DNA of 64,000 nucleotides. It comes from RGIG990 sp045589455. GTDB taxonomy: Bacteria > Verrucomicrobiota > Kiritimatiellia > RFP12 > UBA3636. A model generated the notes under the pieces. That model was not told the origin of the DNA and ran no database searches. It saw only the letters and a program-made list of their open reading frames with translations. The first letter of the stretch is position 1, and each line of letters opens with the position of its first letter. Made by a program: the position numbers and the translations under genes. Shown piece after piece: positions 25,658-33,334 of the stretch. The DNA lies in assembly GCA_045589455.1 (NCBI GenBank), contig JAZNPC010000060.1, forward strand, positions 1-64,000. The letters run 5' to 3'.

Positions 25658-26371
25658 ATGAGTGATTTTGTTTTATCAGCAAAGCATATTTCAAAGACCT
25701 ATAAGCTTCCTTCAGGAAGCATTAAGGTGCTAAATGATTTTTCAATAGATATAAAGGCTGGCGAGCATGTGGCAATCGTGGGAAAGAGTGGCTCAGGAAA
25801 GAGTACTGCACTTCATATTTTGGGTACATTAGATAAGCCGGATAAATGTGCTGAAACAAGTATCAATTTTGCTTCTGTAGGAGAGCTAACAAAGCTTTCT
25901 GAAAACCGCAAGGCACTTTTACGTGCGGAAAAGATTGGCTTTATTTTTCAATCCTACCATTTGATGCCAGAGATGAACATTGTAGATAATGTTGCTTTGC
26001 CAAATATGGCCTTAAGAAGACGTAATCCATGCGCAAAGGAGCGTGCAGTTGCATTGCTTGAAGCAGTTGGACTAGGAGATCGCTTAGAGCATAAGCCTCT
26101 TGAGCTTTCAGGAGGAGAGCAGCAACGTGTTGCTGTGGCTCGTGCATTAATTAATTCACCTGAATTAATTCTTGCTGACGAGCCAACAGGAAATCTTGAT
26201 CCTGCCACAGGCGATGCTATTCTAGATGTGTTGTTCTCTTTATCAAACAAGCTTCCACAAATAGTTGGTGCAAATAATGCTCCTCCCGCTCTTTTGATAG
26301 TAACACATACACCAAAAATTGCGGAAAAATGTAACCGAATTTTAACCCTTGAAAAAGGAATGCTTAATTAA
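25658..26371 (+). CDS. lolD: ABC transporter ATPase (LolD family)
   Basis: A 237-residue ATPase. Walker A GKSGSGKST lies near residue 42, the Q-loop FIFQSYHLMPE near residue 96, the signature LSGGEQQRVAVARAL near residue 150, and Walker B LILADEPTGNLDP near residue 170. The sequence pattern is that of LolD, FtsE and MacB ATPases. It is 5 bases downstream of the lolC permease gene and would power lipoprotein release. Confidence 0.9.
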   Translation: MSDFVLSAKHISKTYKLPSGSIKVLNDFSIDIKAGEHVAIVGKSGSGKSTALHILGTLDKPDKCAETSINFASVGELTKLSENRKALLRAEKIGFIFQSYHLMPEMNIVDNVALPNMALRRRNPCAKERAVALLEAVGLGDRLEHKPLELSGGEQQRVAVARALINSPELILADEPTGNLDPATGDAILDVLFSLSNKLPQIVGANNAPPALLIVTHTPKIAEKCNRILTLEKGMLN

Positions 26372-26390
26372 TAAAAAAGAAAGGAAAATT

Positions 26391-26864
26391 ATGAAAAAAA
26401 CAACACTAATTATGTTTGCTGCTCTAATAGCAACAGCAACACTAACAACTGGCTGCCTAACAATGGATGCTGCTGGTAGCACTTATGCACGTGATGAAGT
26501 AAAGCGCGGAAGCACTGTGTATATGGCTGAAATCATTTCAATTGACAATGTTGTAATTGAAGGTTCAGATTCAGGCTTAGGAACTGTTGGTGGTGCAATT
26601 CTAGGTGGTATCCTTGGTTCTGGTGTTGGTGGTGGAACAGGTAGAGATCTTGCAACTGCTGGTGGTGCAATTGGTGGTGCTGTAGTTGGTTCTTCTGTAG
26701 AAGAAGGCTTGACTCGTACACCTGCTCTAGAAATCACAGTTGAGTATGAGGCAAATGGTGCATGCGAAGCTATCACACAGACAGCAGGTAATGATCATTT
26801 TTATGTTGGCCAGCGTGTTCGCGTGCTAGTTGATAGCAGAGGAACAAAGCGCGTACGTCCATAA
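26391..26864 (+). CDS. SlyB-like glycine-zipper outer-membrane lipoprotein
   Basis: A 157-residue lipoprotein. The ATG at 26391 follows AAAGAAAGGA and gives a normal lipoprotein signal ending LTTGC with Cys22. An upstream in-frame start overlaps lolD and would bury this signal. Residues about 65-105 are a double glycine zipper (GTVGGAILGGILGSGVGGG and GGAIGGAVVGSS), then a beta-rich C-terminal domain, as in SlyB/Pcp proteins. SlyB proteins stabilise the outer membrane under stress. It lies just after lolC-lolD, the machinery that would sort it. Confidence 0.85.
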   Translation: MKKTTLIMFAALIATATLTTGCLTMDAAGSTYARDEVKRGSTVYMAEIISIDNVVIEGSDSGLGTVGGAILGGILGSGVGGGTGRDLATAGGAIGGAVVGSSVEEGLTRTPALEITVEYEANGACEAITQTAGNDHFYVGQRVRVLVDSRGTKRVRP

Positions 26865-26876
26865 TAATATCTTGTT

Positions 26877-29138
26877 GTGATATCCTTAGAAACAATCTTT
26901 ACATCGTCCACTCCGGGTAAGGCTCACTTTGTTGGCATCGGTGGTGTTGGAATGGCAGGCTTGGCCTATATTCTGCACCGCTTTGGGTGGATTGTTTCGG
27001 GTTGTGATTCACAAGCAAATGCAAATATCCGTTGGTTAGAGGAGCTAGGTGTGGCAGTGTCTATTGGGCACTCTGCCACACATGTATCGAACTTTGACTC
27101 TAACACGGATATTGTTATTTATACACCAGCAGTTTCTGAGGAAAGTGAGGAGCTGCTGGCATTCAAACAATTAGGGGTGGCAACATATCGCCGAGGCAGA
27201 GTGCTTGCAGAGCTATCAAAGCACCGTAGGCTTGTGGCAGTGTGTGGTTCTCATGGAAAAACAACAACAGCCACCTATTTAGCAGCCTTATTACAGGCTG
27301 CAAATTATCCATCGTTAGCCTGGTGTATTGGAGGAAGCTCACGTACATTGCCACATCCTGCAGGGGGTACACCAGAGGCACCGGATTCGCTAATCGTTAC
27401 AGAGGCTGATGAAAGCGATGGTACTCTTGCAGAATATTCTCCATTTGTTACAGTTATTACAAACGTAGATTTAGATCACATTGATCATTTTGCTGATGAG
27501 GCGGCATTTGTGGATGTGTTTAAAAAAGCCGTATGTGCAACAAATGGCTATATTATCTATAATGCGGACGCTTCTCGTGCTAGTAAAATTGTGGCAGAGT
27601 GCAGTTGTTCTACAGAGACACATGGCTATGGTGTCGAAGAATCTGCGGATTTCAAATTAGAGCTAGTAGACTTTACTACTATATCCCCTGTTGGAAAAAT
27701 AAGCCATATGGGCTTGTCCTATGGCTTTACTCTTAAAAATATGCCAGGTAAGCATAACCTTTATAATGCATCAGCAGCAGTTTCAGCAGCAGCTGCCTTG
27801 GGTATAAAATTAGAAAATGCGTCTGAGCTTATTTCATTAGTGGCAAGCCTTCCTGCTCGACGCTTTGAGCATTTTGAACATTGTTCAAATTTATTTAAAA
27901 TAATTTCTGATTATGCACATCATCCAGAAGAAATAAAAGCATTAATTTCTGCGGCAAAGCTTGTCCCTGCACGCAGAATTGTGGCTGTGTTTCAGCCACA
28001 TAGGTATTCAAGAACAAAGAATTTTATTAATGAATTTCCTGCGGCATTTATTGGGTGCGATGAGGTGATTATTCCACCTGTTTATTCTGCTTCTGAGCCA
28101 CCTATTGCGGGAGGAACTAGTGCAAGCCTCTACGCTTCATTTCGTAGAGCAAAGGAACTAGACCCTGCCACAACGCCTGAGCCAATTTTCGCAGCAACAC
28201 TTAATTCAGTGCTTACTTATCTTAGCTTTACAGTTCGTGAGGGGGATTTAGTTTTACTCGTTGGAGCTGGAGATATTGTTGATTTACTTCCAGAGCTACA
28301 GAAGCTAACTACAGTAGCAGGTACACAAGTGCAAATTGGTTCATATGGTACAAAGGGCTATGTGAAGCAATTAACAGAGAGTGTTGACGAATTTTTAAGT
28401 GCTACTGGTCCAAAATGTGTTGTTGGGCAAGGAACAAATCTCTTTATTTCTGGCACTGGTTATAATGGGACAATTCTTCGTTTAGCAAGGGCTTATTCCT
28501 TTATTAATTCAATATCAGAAACCCAATTAGAGCTTGGAGCAGCAACACCAGGAGCCCAGGTTCTCAAATATTGTAAAGAGCATAAATTGACCGGATTAGA
28601 ATTTATGGCAGGCATACCGGGAAATGTCGGTGGTTGGTTGGCAATGAATGCGGGCACTCGCCAAGGTGCAATATGTGATGTTGTAAAGAGTGTTAAGGTA
28701 ATAGACATTGCCACAGAAGAGCAGAGCGAGTTACCTGTAGCAGATTTAAATGCAGGGTATCATTGTTGTCCTGGTCTTGTAAATAAGCTAGTGTTGAGCT
28801 GTGTGATTGAATTAGAAAATTCAACGATAGAAAAAGTTGAAGAAGCTCTAGTACAAGCAAAATCAAAGCGTTTTGATTTTAGTGGTCTTCGCACAGAGGG
28901 TAGTGTTTTTCGTAATCCACCAAATTTAATAGCCGGAAAGCTTTCAGATGAAGCTGGTTGCAAGGGAATGAGAATAGGTGGAGCAAAAGTAATCGAGCAG
29001 CACGGAAATATCATTGCAACGTCAGAAGGTGCAACAGCATCAGATGTTGCAGCTCTAATTGAATGTGTTCGTGAAGCTGTTTATGAAAAGCATAATGTTT
29101 TATTAGATAGGGAAATAGTAATTTTAGAAACAAGCTAA
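26877..29138 (+). CDS. murC-murB: Fused UDP-N-acetylmuramate-alanine ligase and MurB reductase
   Basis: A 753-residue bifunctional peptidoglycan precursor enzyme with a GTG start. The MurC half (about 1-470) has the nucleotide fold GIGGVGMAGLAYIL near residue 20, the ATP loop CGSHGKTTTATYL near residue 122, EADESDGTL and DYAHHPEEIKA. The MurB half (about 480-753) has the FAD-binding VGQGTNLFISGTGY, GIPGNVGGWLAMNAG, and the catalytic region GSVFRNPP with a proton-donor serine. MurB makes UDP-MurNAc and MurC adds L-alanine. In this fusion the later enzyme comes first in the polypeptide. No obvious ribosome binding site precedes the GTG. No other mur or ddl genes adjoin it. Confidence 0.92.
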   Translation: MISLETIFTSSTPGKAHFVGIGGVGMAGLAYILHRFGWIVSGCDSQANANIRWLEELGVAVSIGHSATHVSNFDSNTDIVIYTPAVSEESEELLAFKQLGVATYRRGRVLAELSKHRRLVAVCGSHGKTTTATYLAALLQAANYPSLAWCIGGSSRTLPHPAGGTPEAPDSLIVTEADESDGTLAEYSPFVTVITNVDLDHIDHFADEAAFVDVFKKAVCATNGYIIYNADASRASKIVAECSCSTETHGYGVEESADFKLELVDFTTISPVGKISHMGLSYGFTLKNMPGKHNLYNASAAVSAAAALGIKLENASELISLVASLPARRFEHFEHCSNLFKIISDYAHHPEEIKALISAAKLVPARRIVAVFQPHRYSRTKNFINEFPAAFIGCDEVIIPPVYSASEPPIAGGTSASLYASFRRAKELDPATTPEPIFAATLNSVLTYLSFTVREGDLVLLVGAGDIVDLLPELQKLTTVAGTQVQIGSYGTKGYVKQLTESVDEFLSATGPKCVVGQGTNLFISGTGYNGTILRLARAYSFINSISETQLELGAATPGAQVLKYCKEHKLTGLEFMAGIPGNVGGWLAMNAGTRQGAICDVVKSVKVIDIATEEQSELPVADLNAGYHCCPGLVNKLVLSCVIELENSTIEKVEEALVQAKSKRFDFSGLRTEGSVFRNPPNLIAGKLSDEAGCKGMRIGGAKVIEQHGNIIATSEGATASDVAALIECVREAVYEKHNVLLDREIVILETS

Positions 29139-29225
29139 AAACAAATACTAACTCAACTAATACATTTATAATTGGGGAATTAATTGATGTGTTAGTTTAG
29201 AAAAAAGAATGGAAAACAAACAAAA

Positions 29226-30593
29226 ATGAACAAAGATATAGTATGTGTTGGTGCTGGATATATTGGTGGACCAACAATGGCTGTTATTGCCAAAATGAAT
29301 CCATCTCGCAAGGTATGGGTTGTAGATATTAACCCAGATAGAATCAATGCATGGAATTCAGATAATCTTCCAATTTATGAGCCTGGTCTAGATGAGGTTG
29401 TTCGTGAGGTAAGAGGGAAAAACCTTTTCTTTACAACAGATATTGAGGGATGCATTAAGAAATGCGACATTATTTTTGTGGGAGTTAATACACCAACAAA
29501 GATGTTTGGTAGAGGTGCTGGGCGAGCAAGTGATTTGCAATTTTGGGAGGCAACAGCACGCAATATAGCACAGTGGGCTGAATCTGATAAAATAGTAATT
29601 GAAAAGTCTACCTTGCCAGTGCGCACGGCAGCTGCAATGAGCGCAATTTTAAATACACATCAAAAGTATTCATTCACAGTTCTTTCTAACCCAGAATTTC
29701 TTGCAGAAGGAACAGCAATTCGAGATTTGATGGCTCCAGACCGTGTGCTTATTGGCGGTCCAACCGATGAGATCGGGGGTAGGGCAGTAGCCGAGCTAGT
29801 GGATATCTATGCTGGTGAAAATGATTGCTGGGTGCCACGCGAGAGAATTCTTACAACAAATGTTTGGAGTGCTGAGCTAACAAAGCTAGCAGCCAATGCA
29901 ATGCTAGCTCAGCGTGTAAGCTCTGTTAATGCACTTTCTCAGCTATGTGAGGCAACCGGTGCAGATATTACAGAGGTGGCTCGTGTAATGGGAGCAGACA
30001 CTCGTATAGGATCAAAGTTTTTAAAAGCAGGTCCTGGCTTTGGTGGTAGCTGCTTTAAGAAGGATGTATTAAATCTTGTATATTTGTGTGAGTCATTTGG
30101 TTTAGCAGATGCAGCAGCATATTGGAATCAGGTTATAGCAATGAATGACTCACAGCAGCGACGCATCGTTGAACGCTTATTTCATGCATTGTTTAATACA
30201 TTGACAAATAAGAAGATTGCAATTTTCGGCTTTGCTTTCAAAGCGGACACAGGCGATACACGCGAGACACCATCTGGCTCAGTTGTTCGTATGCTTAATG
30301 AAGAGCATGCTCGATTAGCAATTACTGATCCAAAGGCACTTTCTAATGCAAGGAAGGATTTGGCAGATATTTCAGGAGCTGGAACAATTGAGTTTGTTGA
30401 TGATCCATATACAGCAGCAGAAAATGCTGATGCTGTGCTTGTTATGACAGACTGGAAGCAATATTCAGAGCTCGACTGGGCAAGAATCTATGCATCCATG
30501 CGTAAGCCAGCGCTTGTGTTTGACACACGCAATTGCTTAGATACAGAGGCTCTTCGCAGCATAGGCTTTAAAGCACTCAATATTGGCAAATAA
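29226..30593 (+). CDS. ugd: UDP-glucose 6-dehydrogenase
   Basis: A 455-residue dehydrogenase that oxidises UDP-glucose to UDP-glucuronate with two NAD+. The NAD site VGAGYIGGPTMAVIA is at residue 6, the substrate loop EKSTLPVRTA near residue 123, and the catalytic cysteine is in GPGFGGSCFKKD near residue 276. The IGGPTMAVIA and VNTPTKMFG segments resemble the animal/plant-type branch rather than the shorter E. coli Ugd. No sugar-modification genes adjoin it. Its product could feed surface polysaccharide synthesis. Confidence 0.92.
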   Translation: MNKDIVCVGAGYIGGPTMAVIAKMNPSRKVWVVDINPDRINAWNSDNLPIYEPGLDEVVREVRGKNLFFTTDIEGCIKKCDIIFVGVNTPTKMFGRGAGRASDLQFWEATARNIAQWAESDKIVIEKSTLPVRTAAAMSAILNTHQKYSFTVLSNPEFLAEGTAIRDLMAPDRVLIGGPTDEIGGRAVAELVDIYAGENDCWVPRERILTTNVWSAELTKLAANAMLAQRVSSVNALSQLCEATGADITEVARVMGADTRIGSKFLKAGPGFGGSCFKKDVLNLVYLCESFGLADAAAYWNQVIAMNDSQQRRIVERLFHALFNTLTNKKIAIFGFAFKADTGDTRETPSGSVVRMLNEEHARLAITDPKALSNARKDLADISGAGTIEFVDDPYTAAENADAVLVMTDWKQYSELDWARIYASMRKPALVFDTRNCLDTEALRSIGFKALNIGK

Positions 30594-30685
30594 ACTAAAT
30601 TTAGATTAACGTGGATGCGGGAAATATGTTAACTACATGTTTATGGGTGTAAACAAAATGGAGTATTAATATTTAAGAAAGAAAA

Positions 30686-30794
30686 ATAAACTGTGCTAAA
30701 TTAAAAGAGGAGGCGCAGCAAGCGGTGCAAATAAAAAGCACCGCAAGCAAGCCTCCGAAAAATGTTTTTCAACCCGCTTTAAGGGTTGAAAAAC
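30686..30794 (+). repeat. SUMF1-gene tail repeat without its gene (orphan copy)
   Basis: The sequence AAACTGTGCTAAATTAAAAG, then GGAGGC at 30709, AAGCGGTGC, a short AT loop, GCACCGC and GCCTCC at 30751 forms a long imperfect hairpin. A second stem TTTTTCAACCC/GGGTTGAAAAA follows at 30765-30793, then a T-run. It matches 61476-61585, which lies directly behind a SUMF1 gene, over about 110 bases with few differences. Here it follows ugd and an AT-rich gap, with no SUMF1 gene upstream. Confidence 0.8.
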
Positions 30795-30924
30795 CAATTT
30801 TTTTTTACATAGACATCTATTAGTCTAATAGTTTAATGTCCAAATAAATTAAGGGTTTTCACGCTCGCGTTAGCGTGAAAGCTCTTTTTCTATAAAGACG
30901 TTAGATGATTGTCCTAAACGTCAC

Positions 30925-31034
30925 CGCTAGAAAGTCTTGCTCTCTTGTCGCCAATGTCCCCTATGTCCTCACCTAAACTTGAGAGCAATATATATGTGTG
31001 CTTAACTGGGGTGCAGTACGTCCTCGTGCTGCAC
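30925..31034 (+). repeat. Duplicated 110-119 bp block, copy 1
   Basis: Begins CGCTAGAAAGTCTTGCTCTC, contains CCAATGTCCCCTATG and CTTGAGAGCAATATATATG, and ends GCAGTACGTCCTCGTGCTGCAC. A second copy lies at 31544-31662 with a few changes and a short internal insertion. The last segment is itself a hairpin (GCAG...CTGC). Open frames across the block are not supported as genes. Confidence 0.8.
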
Positions 31035-31045
31035 AGGTTTGACGT

Positions 31046-31103
31046 AAGCGTGATGCCTAAACGTGCGAAAAAAAAGGGACGCAGAGAGCGCAAAGGACGC
31101 AGA
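31046..31103 (+). repeat. Dispersed GGGACGCAGAGG-type repeat, forward copy
   Basis: GCGTGATGCCTAAACGTGCG is followed by an A-run, GGGACGCAGAG, GCGCAAAGGACGCAGAGG. It corresponds to 60118-60180 in the same orientation and to 19790, 21040 and about 60390-60450 in reverse. These are intergenic in every case. Confidence 0.65.
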
Positions 31104-31149
31104 GGTGCGCTGAGCTCGTGTGATGGCTTGCGTGGTGGTTCTGGGTGAT

Positions 31150-31216
31150 ACGCCAGCGCTTGTTGTTGGCTGTTGTTGCTCTCGTTGAAGCAACGCCAAT
31201 TGCCAATCGCTGGCGT
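31150..31216. repeat. Long hairpin element, copy 2
   Basis: ACGCCAGCG at 31150-31158 pairs with CGCTGGCGT at 31208-31216. Inside, TTGGC pairs with GCCAA (31166 and 31202) and GTTGCT with AGCAAC (31175 and 31189). The loop sequence TTGCTCTCGTTG is shared with the hairpin at 15855. Confidence 0.7.
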
Positions 31217-31543
31217 GTACGGCCCACAAGATCATTGAGTATGGGAGCGTACGTAAGCGTGATGCCTAAACGTCTAACGTCTCTCGTCAGATTGGGTCTC
31301 GTCTCACGTCTCACGTCTCATGTCCCAGAGCGCGTGTCAACGCGAGGATGGAGTCTCACGTCTATTGGTCTAAGCGTCTGGCGGTGGTAGTCTAATCGTC
31401 TTATCGTCTTTGGGTCGTACAATCGTCTACCGTCTAATCGTCCCGGACGTAAGCGAAAGCGCAGAGTGTAATAAATAGAAGACAGTTTTAGCGCTTAGGG
31501 GACAATGGGGACACAGGAGACCTTGAGGACAAATTTATTTAAG

Positions 31544-31662
31544 CGCTAGAAAATCTTGCTCTCCTGTCGCCAATGTCCCCTATGCCCTCAATGTCCCCAC
31601 CTAAACTTGAGAGCAATATATATGTGTGCTTAACTGGGGTGCAGTACGTCCTCGTGCTGCAC
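31544..31662 (+). repeat. Duplicated 110-119 bp block, copy 2
   Basis: Second copy of the block at 30925-31034. It has an extra CAATGTCCC inside and otherwise nearly the same sequence through GTGCTGCAC. The DNA just upstream (31484-31525) carries an imperfect inverted match to its 5' end (TTTTAGCGCTTA against TAAGCGCTAGAAAA, and GGGGACAATGGGGAC against its complement), so this copy sits in a larger fold-back. Confidence 0.75.
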
Positions 31663-31744
31663 ATATGTTTAATCCCACCGCATATATTGCTTTGCAATGC
31701 TTCATATGCCGTAGGTATGCTTTATAAAATTAGTTTTTGCACAA

Positions 31745-31774
31745 TTGACAATCTAAAAATGTAGATGCTACAAT
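31745..31774 (+). promoter_or_regulatory. Candidate promoter of the SUMF1 lipoprotein gene
   Basis: A perfect TTGACA at 31745-31750, an 18-base spacer and TACAAT at 31769-31774 lie 43 bases before the start codon. ATGAGGT provides a ribosome binding site. Pattern match only. Confidence 0.5.
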
Positions 31775-31817
31775 GAAAGAAAATTTTGTATATTTTTTTA
31801 TAATTATGAGGTAAAAA

Positions 31818-32555
31818 ATGAAAATAAAAAACTTTGTAAAAATATCAGCTTTTGCGATTCTTGTATTTTCAATGCTAGGATGTGGCAAAGAAGAAGAGAA
31901 AGAAAACGAGTTGAAGAGCGAAATATTAGAAGAAAAGATTGAAGAAAAAGAGATAACAGTAGCAGGCATAGAGATGGTTAAGATACCAGATAGTGCTGAG
32001 CATAAAGGTCTTTACTTTGGTAAATACGAGGTAACTCAGGAGCAGTGGCAAGAAATCATGGGAGATAATCCATCGTATTTCAAAGGCGATTTATCTCTCC
32101 CTGTAGAGCAAGTTTCTTGGGATGACTGTCAGGAGTTCATTGAGAAACTTAATGCACGTACAGAAGTAAAGACGTCAGGAATTACATTTAGACTTCCAAC
32201 AGAGGAAGAGTGGGAGTATGCTTGCCGAGCAGGAAGCAAAGGTATATATGGTTTGCTAGCAGATGGGCGTGAAGGCACAATAGACGAGATGGGCTGGTAT
32301 ATGGATATGGATAATTCTGATGATAAGACACATCCAGTAGGGCAGAAGAAGCCAAATGCATGGGGGTTATACGATATGCATGGCAATGTGTGGGAGTGGA
32401 CTGCGTCGGCTGATGGTTCTGGCCGTATTAGCCGTGGTGGTAGCTACTGTCTTGTTCCGTCTATCTGCGTTTCGGATAGCAGGTGCTGGCTCAATCCCGA
32501 TAGCAGGTTCAGCAGCCTCGGCTTTCGCCTCGCTGCCTCTAGGACAGCAAAATAA
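31818..32555 (+). CDS. SUMF1/C-type-lectin-fold lipoprotein with hypervariable C-terminus
   Basis: A 245-residue lipoprotein: lipobox MLGC with Cys22, then a charged coiled linker (residues 24-48). A SUMF1 (formylglycine-generating-enzyme-like) domain covers residues about 55-245, with FGKYEVTQEQW, LPTEEEWEYACRAG, DMHGNVWEW, RGGSY and LGFRLAASR. The fold is shared by true sulfatase activators and by ligand-binding proteins. The lipid anchor and variable end favour ligand binding. Residues 198-234 form a patchwork in which fixed residues alternate with variable ones, compared with the protein ending at 61480. Surface lipoproteins of this fold are known targets of diversity-generating retroelements, for example TvpA of Treponema. 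A terminator-like hairpin follows. Confidence 0.85.
   Translation: MKIKNFVKISAFAILVFSMLGCGKEEEKENELKSEILEEKIEEKEITVAGIEMVKIPDSAEHKGLYFGKYEVTQEQWQEIMGDNPSYFKGDLSLPVEQVSWDDCQEFIEKLNARTEVKTSGITFRLPTEEEWEYACRAGSKGIYGLLADGREGTIDEMGWYMDMDNSDDKTHPVGQKKPNAWGLYDMHGNVWEWTASADGSGRISRGGSYCLVPSICVSDSRCWLNPDSRFSSLGFRLAASRTAK
32409..32519 (+). other. Putative DGR variable region A
   Basis: Aligned without gaps to 61334-61444, 19 of 37 codons differ. There are 24 differences at first or second codon positions and only 2 at third positions. Unchanged codons are those of the scaffold (CGT GGT GGT AGC TAC, TCG GAT, CCC GAT, CTC GGC). Variable codons end in C or T with almost no exception, as expected if each were AAC or AAT in a template and only adenines were mutated. 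The flanks, GTGTGGGAGTGGAC before and GGCTTTCGCCTC after, are nearly identical. Confidence 0.65.
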
Positions 32556-32577
32556 ACTGTGCTAAATCAATACAAAG

Positions 32578-32632
32578 AAAAATTGGGTTTTGCGACAAGG
32601 GCATCAAGCCCCAGAGCAAAACCCAAATTTTT
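32578..32632 (+). terminator. Terminator-like hairpin after the SUMF1 lipoprotein gene
   Basis: AAAAATTGGGTTTTGC at 32578-32593 pairs with GCAAAACCCAAATTTTT at 32616-32632 around a 22-base loop that itself folds (GGGC/GCCC). The stem ends in a T-run. The remaining intergenic DNA to 32829 has two more small stems (GCGGC..GCCGC near 32656 and GCGCCC..GGGCGC near 32744) and no gene. Confidence 0.7.
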
Positions 32633-32829
32633 GTCACCACAATTTGTTCCGTGCAGCGGCATTCTTGCCGCTGAAATGGATTTGCGTATAGCGAGCGCTA
32701 CCATAGGTGGCTTGTTTTAGCAATTTTCCTAACCATCATAAAAGCGCCCATTGGGCGCACCTATTCCATTCGGTGCCGGGATGCGATGTAGAATGAATGC
32801 TCTAAAATTGCATTCTTCGAAAAAAACTC

Positions 32830-32859
32830 TTGTTATAATTAATTAGTTTAGAGTATAAT
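32830..32859 (+). promoter_or_regulatory. Candidate promoter of the DUF3127 gene
   Basis: TTGTTA at 32830-32835, an 18-base spacer and a consensus TATAAT at 32854-32859 lie about 80 bases before the start codon. AAAGGAG provides the ribosome binding site. Pattern match only. Confidence 0.5.
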
Positions 32860-32940
32860 ATTTACGGATTTTTAGTGGCGAATATGGAACGTTGCTAATT
32901 ACATAACAAATTGATTAATTAACTATAAAGGAGATGCATT

Positions 32941-33315
32941 ATGGCAACTTTCGAAATGGACTGTGTAGTCGTTAAAATTATGGATACAGAAACCTTTCCA
33001 AGTGGTTTCAGCAAGCGTAACATTGTTGTAAAGACAGAGGATCGTTATCCTCAGGATATTCTTGTTGAGTTTCTTAAGGACAATGCAAAGATGGTTGAGC
33101 CTTTAAAAGAAGGAACAAGAATTAAACTATCATTCGATTTGAGAGGCCGAGAATACAATGGCAGATACTATGTTTCAGTAGCAGGCTGGAAGGTTGTAAA
33201 TCTTGATGCTGTAGAGGCTTCAAATCAAGAAGCAGCTGCTGCAGCAAGTGAGCCAGTTTCTAGCGTATTACCTCCAGAAGTAGATATCGAGGATGATGAA
33301 AATCTTCCTTTCTAA
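32941..33315 (+). CDS. DUF3127-family OB-fold protein with SSB-like acidic tip
   Basis: A 124-residue protein. Residues 1-90 resemble the DUF3127 family (SGFSKRNIVVKTEDRYPQDI, GREYNGRYYVSVAGWKV), predicted to be a small OB-fold. The C-terminus is an Ala/Glu/Pro-rich flexible stretch ending DIEDDENLPF. That matches the form of the single-stranded DNA-binding protein tail (acidic residues then a terminal PF) that recruits DNA repair and replication proteins. A nucleic-acid-binding role is inferred from this and not known. prmC starts 19 bases downstream. Confidence 0.75.
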   Translation: MATFEMDCVVVKIMDTETFPSGFSKRNIVVKTEDRYPQDILVEFLKDNAKMVEPLKEGTRIKLSFDLRGREYNGRYYVSVAGWKVVNLDAVEASNQEAAAAASEPVSSVLPPEVDIEDDENLPF

Positions 33316-33334
33316 TTGAGGATTATATTGTTAA

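Noticed and set aside
30945..31764. Open frames beginning MSPMSPM or MSPMPSM and others up to 31390
   Set aside because: They are translations of the duplicated block and of dispersed repeats; their ends differ at once outside the repeat.
30594..32940. DGR reverse transcriptase or template repeat near the SUMF1 genes
   Set aside because: I looked for an RT-sized frame with a YxDD-type motif and for an adenine-rich copy of the variable frame, here and at 60045-61841, and found none in the window.
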